Source: Adiantum capillus-veneris | Taxonomy: Eukaryota > Streptophyta > Polypodiopsida > Polypodiales > Pteridaceae | Direction: 5' to 3' | Assembly (NCBI GenBank): GCA_014529385.2 | Contig: CM043953.1 | Location: forward strand, 110,802,549-110,866,548 | Length of the DNA: 64,000 bases | Part shown: in pieces, positions 38,903-50,303 of the stretch | Layout: each line of letters starts with the position of its first letter | Numbering within the stretch: the first letter of the stretch is position 1 | The notes under the pieces: generated by a model | What the model saw: the letters and a program-made list of their open reading frames with translations, nothing else | Database searches by the model: none | What the model was told of the DNA's origin: nothing | Program-made: the position numbers and the translations under genes

Positions 38903-40219
38903 TATTTTTGTGAACATGAGAAGTTGTTAACATGTTAATAACATGCTCACAACTATTATTACCAAAAAAAAAACTGTGATCACGTGATTATGAAATCCTT
39001 GGCTCACAAACAGAGACTTTGTCAACACTAGAGGAATCCAAGTGAGCACCATATACACCAAAGCATTGCATGTAGCACAAGAAATATCATTAGTATTCTC
39101 ATCCATGGGTAATTCAATGAATAGCATGTTTGTTGAAACAAACTCTTCATTTATCACATACATATCATGAGAATTCTCAATCTCTAAATTCCCATCAAAA
39201 CTAGCATTTTTTCCTATCAAGAGAGGAGTCATTGGAATCCACATCACAATCAACAATCATAGCATATGCTTCTATAGATTCACACCCCAAAACATTTATA
39301 TCAAGCAAACCAACTGTGGACACATATTCTTCATACATATAAAATACATGATCATTTTTATTAACCCCATAAAATATCAATCAAGTGCATATTTTCTATC
39401 TTTGATGATGGATCCAAGTCTACCATAAGCTTAACCTTCTTCTACTTTTTGCATGAAACTTGTAATGCTTTCTTTATGATTTTGGGCCTCTTCAATGCCA
39501 CATGTGTTCTCAAGGTAGGGTCCAGCTTGCTTATCAGCATTTTCAACATAACTCCTTCATTAACAATACTTTAGCATGATTTATACAATTTTCCTATTGC
39601 ATCCGATTTGTAGATATTGATGATGGATACCCATTATAATTAATGTTTTAATGGAGTACTCGTTTTGCAATCCTATTAATGGATTGTAAATTTAGATGAA
39701 GCTCCTAAACAATGATGCAGTAGTTGGGATTCCCCCACATGTAATCATATACTACCCACGGGAGCTAGACCAAGATAAATTTTTTGGGTATCCCTAGTTG
39801 TAAAATATAATTATTAGCAAAACTCAGATAATTTTGTGTATGGTGAAGTAGTGCAGTGAGCGGAGCTATTTTGTAACCAACATATCTTGCAATTTGGTAA
39901 TCCAAATCAGGTTCATCAAGTGCATTGTGTTTCTCTTCTCTTGCTCTATCACTTGATTATAATCATTATTAGTTTGAAGAAGGATCATGTCTATGCTATG
40001 CAAACATTATTTTACTATTTTGGTGATACATTCAAGGTTAAATGCTAATCTTTTGATAGGAGGCTAATCATGCAGGTCTTAGGAGAAGGTGTAAGACTAT
40101 TTTTGTGCATCATTTGATGATCTATAGAATAAAGAATCTTGAATTTTGGTACTATTAAAATTAGGTTTTAATGGTTTAGGGTTGGATTGATAGTCTTAGC
40201 CTATCATCTCTTTGAGTTT
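38903..40219 (-). other. Unassigned, with decayed minus-strand coding-like sequence at 38927-39420
   Basis: On the minus strand, STVGLLDINVLGCESIEAYA (about 39260-39325) leads after a shift into FDGNLEIENSHDMYVINEEF (about 39130-39200) and then TSLFVSQGFHNHVI-like residues. It looks like former coding sequence, perhaps inside a retroelement, but no family is recognised. Nothing else seen to 40219. Confidence 0.3.
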
Positions 40220-40327
40220 TGTAGCATACTGACCTCATATGACAAAGAAAAAATCAAGTGATTAGTTGGTGTGAGAATTGACTATATGCGTGATGATTGA
40301 TTGTGGATTTTTGTTTGTGATTGCTCT

Positions 40328-40580
40328 AGTGTACCTTCCTACATAGGTTCACTCCGTTATGATTGACACTCCATTGTATCTCCATGCCCCATGTAGGTTA
40401 ACTCCCTTAGTATTAACATTGTATGTATTAGTGTACCTTCCTGCATAGGTTCACTCTGATAGGATTGACACCCCATTTTATCTGTGAGCCTCATTTAGGC
40501 TAGCTCCCTTAGTATTGACATTGTATGTATCAGTATCCAATAGCTATGGTATAGACATCCATCACGGTGATCCGCTAACA
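40328..40580 (+). repeat. LTR end with 102-bp tandem duplication
   Basis: Units 40328-40429 and 40430-40531, each starting AGTGTACCTTCCT and ending ACATTGTATGTAT. The LTR ends at 40580 with GATCCGCTAACA. The LTR start is not located. Confidence 0.72.
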
Positions 40581-40599
40581 TTGGTGCAACTATTGGGGA
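40581..40599 (+). other. Primer binding site
   Basis: TTGGTGCAACTATTGGGGA, a diverged relative of the sites at 50286-50303 and 30458-30476. Confidence 0.65.
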
Positions 40600-41639
40600 G
40601 TTGATCTTGTGAGACCTTGTACCCATAATTGTGTTCATCAATGCTTCAAAAAACCATTACATTTTTTCTAGCAACATAGTGGAAAAACAAGGCTTTTTTG
40701 CTTGGTAAAGTCTAGGAGTCAATGATTGGCTAGATCTCTCATTTGATAACAAATAAGTTTTGTGATAGTTGAAGGTGATTCAAAGAAGTGAATATGTCAA
40801 GTTGCCTATTGCTTTTAGAGGGTTGTTTCATTCCACCACCATAAGCTATAAATTTTAGTTTTTAACATTCTATTGCAATTTTTCATTTCAATTTCATAGG
40901 AGCAGGGTAGTAGGCCAAAACAAAATACAATTGACTTGCAAGTCACAAAAAAATTGGTTCAAAGACCATATTTTGAGTAAAAGGAAAAAGCTCTAAAATT
41001 TAGAGAGAGTGATAGAAAACATGGAAACTTGAAACCAAATCACAAAAGATGCAAGAAAATGGTAGAATTCTCAAACTCTTAAATTCATCAACCACATTGC
41101 AAGGGTGAAATTCATCAAGATAAATGAAGCATAGAAAGTCTCTACGGATTACACTTATATGGGTCTATATAGGTTCATAAATGGGGATCAAAATAACTTA
41201 TATAGATGTGAAGAGCCCAATCCAGGGAGCTAATAGAATATAAGAATCTCTATGTGTTCATGTATACAGATGCTCAAGGAGTGAAGTTTTGATGGTAGAT
41301 AAGTATGGACGAGAGTACAAACCTATTGATTCAATCCACCTATAAATATATATCTATGTATGGATTCCAATTTTGACGTACTAGATACAATCAAGCGTAA
41401 GTGCACTAAGGATAGTAGAAACTAATCCACCAAAATTTTGGACACCAAATGTGGAGAGCATAAAATTCAACGAGCCTTCTATTCATGGGAGTGTAGTTCC
41501 TAATACAATGTACCAAGTAGGTGTTTATACAGCCATAATGGGGTCCAAAGCACTACAATTTGGAGATAAAGTTCCAAAAATAGTGCCCCTGGGCATGCAC
41601 CTCATAAAATAACAGCTGGAATTCATCTAAGAGGGCAAG

Positions 41640-41900
41640 CAGTGGGGAGAGATATCTTTGCAAGAGACCCAAGGATGATAAGATATGTTGCTAAACCTTG
41701 ACAAATGAGACTTTCTCAAGTGATATTTAATCAAAAAATATGAAAAATATGTCTTAAGAGCAGAGAAAGTGCATGATTTCCATATTGAGTATGAGGGACT
41801 TAATGTCTTGACCTTGGAAGGAACAACTTTGACTTGGTTCCAACCACTAGATCAAGAATCTTTTGCTACAAAAATCTTGTAATGCTAGAAAAAATTTCAG
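41640..41900 (+). pseudogene. Ty3 gag fragment
   Basis: Reads LRAEKVHDFHIEYEG and TLTWFQPLDQES near 41745-41862, matching LRAERIFDFHTQFEG and LTWFQNIPPRS of element A. Surroundings are too decayed to define a frame. Confidence 0.75.
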
Positions 41901-41954
41901 AATGGGGAATAAAGTATAACAATTTTTGGAAGCTTCACTGAGATTTAAACAATG

Positions 41955-42965
41955 GTAGCTATAAGATTCTTAGTTATATGGTTCCTCTAGATAAAATCAA
42001 ACCTGAGGATCAACATAAAATATCCTCTTTTAGTGAATAAGGTATGTTTCTCATATATTTTCATATAGAGGTATGCTATTTGGCTAAATTAATGCACCAC
42101 CTATCTTTCAAAGAGTGATGATCCATGTATTCAAGGAACATCAACAGAGAGTCTCAAAGAAATTTATATGGATGACCTATGCATTCATTATTTGTTTTGA
42201 GAGAAGACTATATTAAACATCTTTGGAAAGTGTTTGAAAAGTAGAGAACTTCCAAAATCTATGTAAACCCTAAAAAATGTTTCTTGATAGTAAGACAAGG
42301 CAAGAATCTTGGTCATATAGTGTCTTTAGAAATTGCATTTCCACAAATTTAGAGAAATTCAAGGTGATTGTGGAAATATCTAGACTTGTGAGGGTGAAAG
42401 ATGTACAATCCTTAATGGGCCCAATGTGGATATTATAGAAAATTCATATATAAACATGAATGCAATATTTGCAAAACCTCTTTACCAATTGATTATGAAT
42501 TTTGATTGAATATAACAATGTGAAAATTATTTTTAACACCTTCATAAATTCTTGATTTCTACTCCAACCTTAAAAGCGCATGGTTATATTAAAAATTTTA
42601 ATGTCCACATTAATGCGTCAGCTTATGCTATTGGATGTATATGAGCTCAACCAGATCATAGTAATAAGGATTTTCCCCTCTATTACACTAGTTGGCAATT
42701 GAATAGTGTTGAAAAGAACTACAAAACAAGAAGGATTGGATATAATTTGTCTAGTAGAGAAGTTTTGACACTACTTTATAGGCTAATCAATTCATGTTTT
42801 TTGTGGATAGTTGCTTTGATTTATCTAGTGAATAAACATTGTAACAAAGGACATATTACTCAATGATTCATAATCTTGATTGAATTTCATTTTATGGTAG
42901 TATTCAAAAAGGGGACAACCCACCAAAGGCTGATCACCTTTCTCAAATGATTCATGGAGAAGCAC
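41955..42965 (+). pseudogene. Ty3 reverse transcriptase (second half) and RNase H
   Basis: MVPLDKIKPEDQHK precedes INAPPIFQRVM and YMDD (42165-42176). YVNPKKCFLIVRQGKNLGHI (about 42255-42315) is the thumb-side block. RNase H reads INASAYAIGCI, FPLYYTSWQLNSVEKNY and VKKGTTHQ-type residues up to about 42950. Frameshifts separate these. Confidence 0.83.
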
Positions 42966-43179
42966 CAATAGGAGTGAAGAAGTTAGAGATGGTGCCTAAA
43001 TGGAGTGAAGAAGTTATTCCTCTTCTCGCCATAGAGAGTGTAAAAATAAAGAGATAACTTCACATATTGGAACAATCAAAATTTCTCTTACTTGTTGGCT
43101 AGAAGTCTCTACAAATAGGGCTCTAAACAAAAAATATTGGGAATATAAATTGAGCTTGAAGAAAAACATGTTTATTTTT

Positions 43180-43396
43180 CTCAAGTGCATATTCGAAACA
43201 TCAATCTTCACAATGGAAACTTACATATTTACCAATGCTTGATATAATGACATATATATTGGCCAAACATGAAGAGGATGGTTCATGAGTATATAGATAG
43301 ATGTGTGCAATGTAGTTTTAAACTACCACATGTTTATGTTGGTAAGTTTCAAATCACAATGACACCTAAGTAGAGTAACTACATTGTGGAATACCT
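43180..43396 (+). pseudogene. Ty3 integrase zinc-binding fragment
   Basis: WPNMKRMVHEYIDRCVQCS near 43260-43316 is the CxxC end of the integrase zinc finger. The sequence then stops at the Copia LTR. Confidence 0.78.
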
Positions 43397-43590
43397 TGAT
43401 GAGTTTGGGAGAGGGAGCATGGAGTGCAAGCAAGGGAGCGAGCAAGAGAGGAGAGGAGACACAAATTTTGGTGGATCTCTCGGCGGTGAGAGTTTCTTAC
43501 CACTCCTTATTCTTCATTATATCCAAAGAATAGGGTTAGTGGTTAGTGAACGATGGCGGGCCAGTTGGCCCAAACCCTAAAAATCTTCCA
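43397..43590 (-). repeat. 3' LTR of the Copia remnant
   Basis: Shares TGATGAG, GCAAGGGAGCGAG, AAATTTTGGTGGATCT and CTTATTCTTCATTA with 45174-45354. Confidence 0.78.
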
Positions 43591-43639
43591 CCTCAAGGCC
43601 AATGCAACCCAAGTGGCTATAAGCGTGAGGGATAGTATG

Positions 43640-44300
43640 TACAATGATACAAGTGTCAAACATGACCATAGCTTCACCCTACACCCATCATCTCGATGCA
43701 ATGTGAAAACTGCTCTGGAGATAGGCTCTTTGTTAGAGCATCTGCTAGATTCTCATCCGTGTAGACTTTGGCTAAATCAATGCGTTTGTTGGCCAAAAAA
43801 TATTCAGTATCACATGATACTTGACCATGAGGAGTTTTAATTTGGAATGAACCATGGGTTTCTTTGCTAACACAATCACACTCTGGCTGTCACAATGTAA
43901 TACTAGAGTCTGGTGTATACCAAGGTCTCCCACTAGATGAGATAACCACACAGCTTCCTTGATGGCACTAGAAATTCCAACATACTCAGTCTCAATGGTC
44001 AAGGATAAAGTATAATTTTAGAGACATGATCTCCAAGAAACTACCGCTCCAAAAAACAAGAAAATGTAGCTAGATGTGGATCTTCTAGTGTCCACACAAC
44101 CCGCATATTTGGAATAAATGTATCCAACTATGGATGCGTCATGATTCCCAAAACATAAGCACTTGTTGACTGAACCCTTTATCTCAAGATATGCCTCACC
44201 ACTTCCCAATGTTTTTTGCTTGGGTTTTCCATATACATGTTGATCACTCCCACTACAAATGCAGTGTTTGATTGTGTGCTAACCATGGAGAAAGCTCAGT
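43640..44300 (-). pseudogene. Copia reverse transcriptase C-terminus and RNase H
   Basis: From high to low coordinates: NPSKKHWEVVRHILR (end of reverse transcriptase, about 44190-44240), GYIYSKYAGCVDTRRSTSSY (44090-44150), FLFFGAVVSWRS, then TEYVGISSAIKEAVWLSHLV, HCDSQSVIVLAKKP and finally TDENLADALTKSLSPEQF (about 43715-43770), the usual Copia terminus. CDSQS and ADALTK carry the RNase H acidic positions. A stop near 44015 and a shift near 43850 break it. Confidence 0.9.
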
Positions 44301-44579
44301 GTCCCTAACTCACACTTCCTTAAATGTCATACATGTGCCAAAATGAGTATGGCAATAACAAGCTCTATAAAACTATAGAGAAAAGTGCAAAACACATGTA
44401 GAAAATAAGGGCTATTCCATCGACCCTATCTTCACCTACAGAGAATACTGCATGAAAACCCTAAGTGCAACCTGCAATCACAACCTAGATTCCATCAAAT
44501 CATGCACATAAGATTGCACTTGTGAGGGATGGAAGTCCATGCTTGTCCGTGTAGGAAGGGGGAAGGATAAGAGGAGAGA

Positions 44580-44660
44580 ATACATCCTCTCTCTCTCTCT
44601 CTCTCTCAATCATGGTCGGTGTATGTAGAGATTGTGTGTGTGTGTGAACACACCTTTACA
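44580..44660. repeat. Short CT and GT microsatellites
   Basis: CT repeats at about 44584-44607 and TG repeats at about 44633-44645. Confidence 0.85.
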
Positions 44661-45157
44661 CACACCTTAGATTTTTTATTTCTTAACTTAATTCCTTGTC
44701 AAATGTTGAACTGCCCACTCTCCCACTCTGATTAATCTACCAAGTTTTCAACACAAGAAAATAATGCCATGGGTGCCCCAATCTTGCACCGTAGCCTCAT
44801 GAATTCATTGATGATAAGTGCGTGCATACCCAATTTTGGGCTTACAACCTATTGTGCTTCAATGCTCATGGTGTTGCCTATTTTTGGCATTGCCTACTTG
44901 GTTTTCTTTCCAAATCTCACGTGTGTTGCTTGCAAGCTCTAAGAATTTTCAAGATTTCAATTTATTGCCCTATGTAGAAACACCTCCTTTGGATTGATTT
45001 CAAATCCAATTCTTTCCAAGGTTTTCTACTTGGTGTTGGAGATCCAAGTTTCCTAAAAAGACTCCAAGCTTGCTGCCAATTTCTCTGCTCAATTTCCTTC
45101 AAGATTCCTTGCAAGCTTGGGTGGGCTGCACACGCAAGGTGGGAAGTGGGAAACTAA
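44661..45157 (-). other. Copia leader region
   Basis: Lies between the primer site and the surviving pol end of the Copia remnant on the minus strand. No coding sequence recognised; it is probably leader or decayed gag. Confidence 0.4.
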
Positions 45158-45171
45158 CTTGCTCTGAACCA
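45158..45171 (-). other. Primer binding site of the Copia remnant
   Basis: Minus-strand TGGTTCAGAGCAAG resembles the initiator-Met type site TGGTATCAGAGC. Confidence 0.7.
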
Positions 45172-45173
45172 CT

Positions 45174-45354
45174 TGATGAGCGTGTGTAAGTGTGAGCAAG
45201 GGAGCGAGTAGGAGAGGAGAAGAGACATAAATTTTGGTGGATCTATCGGTGAGTGTTTCTCACCAATCCTTATTCTTCATTAAAATGAAATAATAAGGTT
45301 AGTGGCTAGTGATGGGTGGCCGGCCAATTGGCCTCAGCCCTAATATACCTAACA
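45174..45354 (-). repeat. 5' LTR of the Copia remnant
   Basis: 181 bp; on the minus strand starts TGTTAGGTATATTAGGG and ends near the primer site. About 80% similar to 43397-43590 by eye. Confidence 0.75.
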
Positions 45355-45479
45355 ACTCAAAACTTCCTGGAAGAAATGAGTGACCAATATTAAATCAATT
45401 GAAATGGAATACCAAGACTATGATGTACTTTCTAATATCATAACTACAAAAGAGCTAAAGATGGGCAATTACAAATAGG

Positions 45480-45890
45480 TGCAAAAAAAAAGATTATGTA
45501 CTAATACTTGAACAAGCACATGCAAGTCAAGTAGGAGGTTTTTTTTATGGTGACAAAATAGCCAAATGGTTTTGTAGTATTTGGAAACTTATTTTTTTGA
45601 TGGCTACTGAAACTTATGTCAGTAGAAGTGACAAATGCCAACATACCAAAGTGCTTGCAGAACTTGATGAAATGATGGGGGCAATAGATTTTTCAAAATG
45701 GAGAATTGAATTTTCAAGTCTCATAGCTCTACCTGCCTATTATACACATGCCAATACATCATTGTTTCTATTTATTATCTCACCAAGTGGGTTGAAGCTA
45801 AAGCAACACAAAAGAATGACGCATGAACAATGGCATATGTCTCATATGAAAACATCTTTATGTGATAAAAATTGCCAATTGAGATAGTAA
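45480..45890 (+). pseudogene. Ty3 integrase fragment from another element
   Basis: ILEQAHASQVGGFFYGDKIA (about 45500-45560) with its His and GGxF is the zinc-binding start. The frame 45597-45887 has DKCQHTKVL and MGAIDFSKWRIEF. After a one-base shift, YLTKWVEAKATQKNDA (about 45775-45822) completes the core start. It differs from the integrase piece at 43180, so it is a separate copy. Confidence 0.78.
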
Positions 45891-46646
45891 GAAATAACTA
45901 TCATCCTCATCAAGCAAGCCCTTATACCACAGATATGTATCACCTTCAAGAAAGAGAGGAAACATACACAATCATTTTTCTTCACAATCATTTATTGTCA
46001 CAATAAGTAGTGGAGTTTTATTTCTCGCAAGTACCTTCTTGGGTTCTCACCATCTCCACCTATAAATATTAGAGATCTCATGATAACATATTACAATTAG
46101 AAGTGTAATGTAGCCAACATGTTTCAATAAAAATATTTCATTTACTTTGCAAAATTATTTAAGGTTCAAATTTTGTTAATTCATAAAGTGTTTTAACGAA
46201 ATGATCGGATCAAAAATCAGACTTTATAACTATTAATTATGGCCGTTATTCACTTGAAAACAATAGGGTGGATGGAAAACTTAAGCCTCAAGTCTATTTA
46301 TAAAGATAAGATTTGACCCTCAAGAAAGGAGGAGTAGTTTTAGACAAGAAGGAGTAGAAGAGGTATTTTTAAACAAGGAGGAGTATTTTTAGAAGAGAGG
46401 GAGTAGGAGTACTTTTAGGAAAAAAGAGTATTTTTAGAGAAGAAAGGGGAGTAAGTCAAGTTTAGAGCTTCTTTCTTGGAAGCCAAGCCTTGCCTAAAAT
46501 TAGAGACTCAAACGTGTGCATCACGATGCGTGTCCAAAAAAATAGAAAATATATATATATTTTTTCAAGCAGTTGCTGCAAACACGCAGAAACTTATCTC
46601 TCTACTTTTTGTTATTCTTAACTTGTGCCTTTGGCTGTTGAGAGCC
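45891..46646. other. Unassigned spacer with purine-rich iterations
   Basis: At about 46325-46450 the pattern AGGAGTATTTTTAGA recurs about five times with variation. No coding sequence recognised. Confidence 0.45.
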
Positions 46647-47158
46647 TATATAAAGGCCCTTCTTCCCCCACTTTCAAGGGACACACACAAAAGTTCTCAA
46701 AAGAAAAATCTCTCTTACGATAACGTTGGAAGTTACCTTCTCTCTCTCAACCTCTTACCCTCAATCCATCTCCAACTTGTTCTCTACCATTGGCATGTTG
46801 CCCCTCAAATTCTTGAGTTATCTTTCTCTCTTTTCCCCTCCTCTTTTGCATTACAATGGCCCCAAAGTGAGTGACTTGAATCTCCAAGGATGCTCATGTT
46901 GTTCCACCTCCAAGGAAGGTGCAAAAGAAGGTATCATATACTCCAATCATAACTCAAGCAGAGGTATTGACTCCACAAGAAGTTGAAGCCGTCCAACCTC
47001 CAACACGGGATGTAATCAAACATGTCGCTAATCTGGTAAGACAAATTTATAATTTTGCATTGCTATTTATGTTGAACTGGGAAGTCAAGCATAGGGAATC
47101 TCTTAAACTGTCCAAGAAATGTGATTCCATCACAAGAAACAAATATATATTTTCATAG
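46647..47158 (+). pseudogene. Promoter-like TATA box with downstream open frame of unknown kind
   Basis: TATATAAAGG at 46647-46656 lies about 200 bp before an ATG in good context (46856). The frame from that ATG starts MAPK, is cut by TGA at 46868-46870 and 46877-46879, then stays open to 47158 and includes DAHVVPPPRKVQKKVSYTP and AEVLTPQEVEAVQPPTRDV. The composition is protein-like. A possible splice donor GTAAGA is at 47035. It could be the start of a decayed retroelement gag or a host-gene fragment. Not identified. Confidence 0.35.
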
Positions 47159-47322
47159 ATTAGTGAAAGAACTGTTTGATAAATTTTCACTCTTTGTTAA
47201 ATTGTTATTTCTTCATAAATTTTTATTGTTTGATAAGTTGTTACTCGTGATATGAAGAGTTGTTTGATCATGTTTGAAGAATCATTTAACGAGAAGAATT
47301 GATGGAAGAATATCTTTTGCTC

Positions 47323-47529
47323 CTCGTGGGTAGCGAGATGCCTTGCAGCTAGTAAGATGATTCTACAATTAGCGAAGATTAATATGAGGTTATCAGATCT
47401 CTTTTGTTCCCTGCGGTTAGCGAGATGCTTGGTAGTTAGCAAGATGTATCCCAGTTAGTGGGATGCCTAGCGGTTAGCAAGATGCCTCGCGATCAGCGGG
47501 ACGCCTCGCAATTAGCGAGATGGGAAGGT
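47323..47529. repeat. Degenerate 18-19 bp minisatellite
   Basis: About nine variants of GCGGTTAGCGAGATGCCTC. The block at 47395-47525 is nearly continuous; a 40-bp non-repeat piece splits the array near 47365-47400. Confidence 0.88.
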
Positions 47530-48929
47530 TGTGCAATTTGTGGTTAGCAAATAAATCCATTGCAAAGGCTCTGTTGGTTAGACAGAGAAAGTCCGCAAGT
47601 AGCAACAACTCATAAGAAATTGGAAAAGTTATTTTTGTTGAAATATAGGACTGTCTTCATTAGGTCTTGTTTGAATTGTTTTGGTATTGTTTGAAGGGCC
47701 ATATAAAAGAACCCATGTCTATAATTAAATAAGGAACACTGTTTGTATATGTAAACTTGTGTGGTAGTAATTAGAAAACAAGAGAATGAGTGTGTGTGGT
47801 GTGGAAAGTGGGAGACTAGTATCCTAATGGATACTAGTCTATAGATGGGTGGAACTGATTAGTCGAGTACTTTTCACAAGATTATTGGTTAGTTAAGTAT
47901 AAGTCTCATTCACACCTATGATTTATGAATGGAGGCCGTGTCTCTTAAACGTGGGGAAAAAGGCATTATTTATAGATCTTAAGTATGTCAATGATATTTT
48001 TTCTTTGTGATAAAGAAATTAGCTTTCACTAAAATCCCTTGATTTATCAACCTGGCCTATGATGTATGACCCTTACAACCACGATCATGATGGATAGAGA
48101 ACTTCCTCTCTTCTATTGCTCGTATATCTACTTTGTAGAAACTAAGTAGGGTGTCATCAACAAAACTTGAGAATAAAGGAAGACCATCTATCAAGTCTCC
48201 CCAATCTTCTCGGGGTTGGGAACCTCACAAGAAGGTTGATCTTGAATATAGGAACGAATCAACTAGACAGCCAAAGTAGATTCTTAGTAAGGGCTTGAGG
48301 GATTTAATCTTTACAGAGACAAAGAAAGACATGCCACCTACAAGGTAAGGGTCTTAGAATTCCCACATTTACAACTAGTATATGTTAATTTTGACCCCCA
48401 TTCTTACACTTATAAGTGTTGAATAAAAAATAAGTTACCTTACCCCTATCTCACACCTAAGGCTTCTATGGTTCTTTGAAAACACACAATGGATAGTCTG
48501 TTGTGTAGTAAAACTCCCTATTGTGTTCTTTTAGCATTAATTTATGACAATATACCTTGATGGATTTCTCCTTCGTTTAATTCTTAAATAAGCCTCGCAC
48601 CACATATAATAGAATTAGTAGCTCAAGTAATTCTTGACAGCAATGCGTGAGCAATAAAAAATCTGACTTGATTTATGTAAAAAGGGTCTATCAATCTTGT
48701 AATATCAAAGACTAAATTTCAATTGACATCAAATGGAAGTTACAAATATTGTATTATCAATGTTGGCATATGACTAACTTTCAATCGACAATATTGTATT
48801 ATCAATGTTGGCATATGATATATTCATCAAACTATATATTTATATATTCCAATGAAGCTATATGTTACTGCTAGATTAAATAGCAAGAATATATGTTCCT
48901 CTCCTTCGAATACATATCTATCTTTTGCC
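47530..48929. other. Unassigned spacer
   Basis: No gene recognised. A 29-bp direct repeat at 48745-48773 and 48790-48818 (ATATTGTATTATCAATGTTG) is the only repeat noted. Confidence 0.4.
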
Positions 48930-49095
48930 TTCCGCTTTCCCCTCCCCCCTCACGTGAAACTTATATCCCACCCTTGCTTATAAGTTTAGAAGGTGAAATT
49001 ATTTGGGCCTACCCCTAAACTATAAGTTTATTAATCTTTTTGAATAAAATCCCTCCTTGCACTTGCATGGTAGAAAAGTTTTCCATGTTCAATAT
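48930..49095. repeat. Dispersed repeat R1, copy 2 (partner 22230-22392)
   Basis: Shares CCCCTCCCCC, an ATAAGTTTAGAAGGTGAAATTA-like core (22230 copy: AAGCTTGGGAGAAAAATTAT), ACACTT/GCACTT-GCATGGT and AAGTTTTCCATG. Confidence 0.6.
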
Positions 49096-49350
49096 TGTGG
49101 GAGTAAGGGGTGCCAAAACTTCTGAAGGATTTTTGGGTGGATTCAATAACACTCCATTTTCACAAGATACATGGGGGAAAAAATAGTAGCTCACATAAGA
49201 AATTGTGGGACAATCTCTATTCACAAATTAATTTTCCGTGTTCAATATTGTGGAAGTAAGGGGGTGTCAAAACCTATGAAGGATTTGTGGACAGATTCTA
49301 TAACACCTCCATTTTGACAACATAGATGGGGGACAATATCCACTCACAAA
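49080..49350. repeat. Tandem duplication of about 160 bp
   Basis: TTTTCC(A/G)TGTTCAATATTGTGG at about 49081 and 49231 starts two units that both contain AAGGATTT, GATACATGGGGGA or similar and CACTCACAAATT-like ends. Confidence 0.82.
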
Positions 49351-50283
49351 TTTGCTTACCCTTTGTTAGCAGCAAGCTAACACGGATACCATCTTTGGGA
49401 GTTCTCTTTGTAAAACATTTATTATTTTGATAAATTGGGAATATTGTAACTCCTATTTTCGTGGATAAACTCTGTAATTAATGAGCCGGGGCTACAAGCT
49501 TCTAGATTGTATCAACCTGTCATTACCCAGCTTTGGTAGAACTCTAGATTATTAGTTTTGACCACCCAAAAACCTTGGCTAAGGTATAAAGGCCAATTTT
49601 TGTAAGTTTTTTACAAGTTTTGGATAAGAAATACACAACGTGAGCTAACGGCACTCATTCCTCTTCTTCTCGCGCTTCTTACTCCCTCCCCAGTTGTCAC
49701 ATTGCAATCGCATTTGTTGCATTACAATCGCAGGTAAGAGCTCTACGCATTGGCGTAAACAATTCACAGTATTTCATAGCTTTTGGCATTGCCGACCCGT
49801 GGCCTAACTTCATCATAACTAAAAAAATTACACTGTCAAATAAAAAATTAAGCATAGGCGGGATATTGGGGAATCATTGCTAAGCATTTAGATGCATTCT
49901 GGATCGAAAACGACTAGGCCAAAAATCCATTGTTGTTAATAATTGCAATTTTGAAACTTGACCTAAAGTGGGGTTTGAGACCATAAGCATGTGTGCTTAG
50001 GTCTTATAAACATGTCCAAAAAGTTTCGTTACGTTTGGATGTCAATTGATGCTGTAACAATGTGCTTTGTTTGCCGATGAGCGATTGGCTTTTGGTGATT
50101 TCAATCACTTGAGTGTCGCTTGAGTTAGATGCGAGTAGTTAGTTGTTTTCTGAGAGATTGACAACCTCTTGTATTCTCTATGAACTAGTCGAGTCAGCTT
50201 CATCCCATGGATTGACAAATTAATCGTGGTTCTCGCTAATACTGCAATAAGATAGGATAGTGAGGTTAGACATGCGTCCCACA
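49351..50283 (+). repeat. LTR of element A (end defined, start not defined)
   Basis: TATAAAGG at 49585-49592 is the likely TATA box. The LTR ends ...GCGTCCCACA at 50283, three bases before the primer site. The 5' boundary is uncertain and may lie near 48930 or earlier. Confidence 0.6.
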
Positions 50284-50285
50284 TT

Positions 50286-50303
50286 TGGCACCACTGCCGG
50301 GGA
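50286..50303 (+). other. Primer binding site of element A
   Basis: TGGCACCACTGCCGGGGA, close to the TGGCGCC...GCCGGGGA site used by many plant Ty3 elements. Confidence 0.85.

Larger units (their letters stand above)
40220..43396 (+). mobile_element. Ty3/Gypsy remnant with LTR end, primer site, gag and partial pol
   Basis: An LTR end at 40580 and primer site at 40581-40599 are followed by a leader, a gag fragment (about 41740-41880), then reverse transcriptase joined almost directly (41955), RNase H and the zinc-binding end of integrase, cut at 43396 by a Copia LTR. The gag resembles that of element A (53300-53450). The LTR end resembles that of the non-autonomous element at 28346-31722. The protease and first half of reverse transcriptase appear deleted. 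Confidence 0.75.
43397..45354 (-). mobile_element. Ty1/Copia remnant with two short LTRs
   Basis: Minus-strand element with LTR-like copies at 43397-43590 and 45174-45354, a primer site beside the right copy and the RT C-terminus plus RNase H beside the left one. Gag, protease, integrase and most of reverse transcriptase are gone. Flanking five-base sequences do not match, so no target duplication is seen. Confidence 0.8.

Noticed and set aside
46866-46890. Tiny intron that would bypass the TGA codons after MAPK
   Set aside because: The implied intron is about 23 nt, too short for plant splicing; decay by point mutation is simpler.
47323-47529. Resemblance to a CRISPR-like repeat array
   Set aside because: No unique spacers between repeats, and the window is eukaryotic. 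It is a contiguous degenerate minisatellite.
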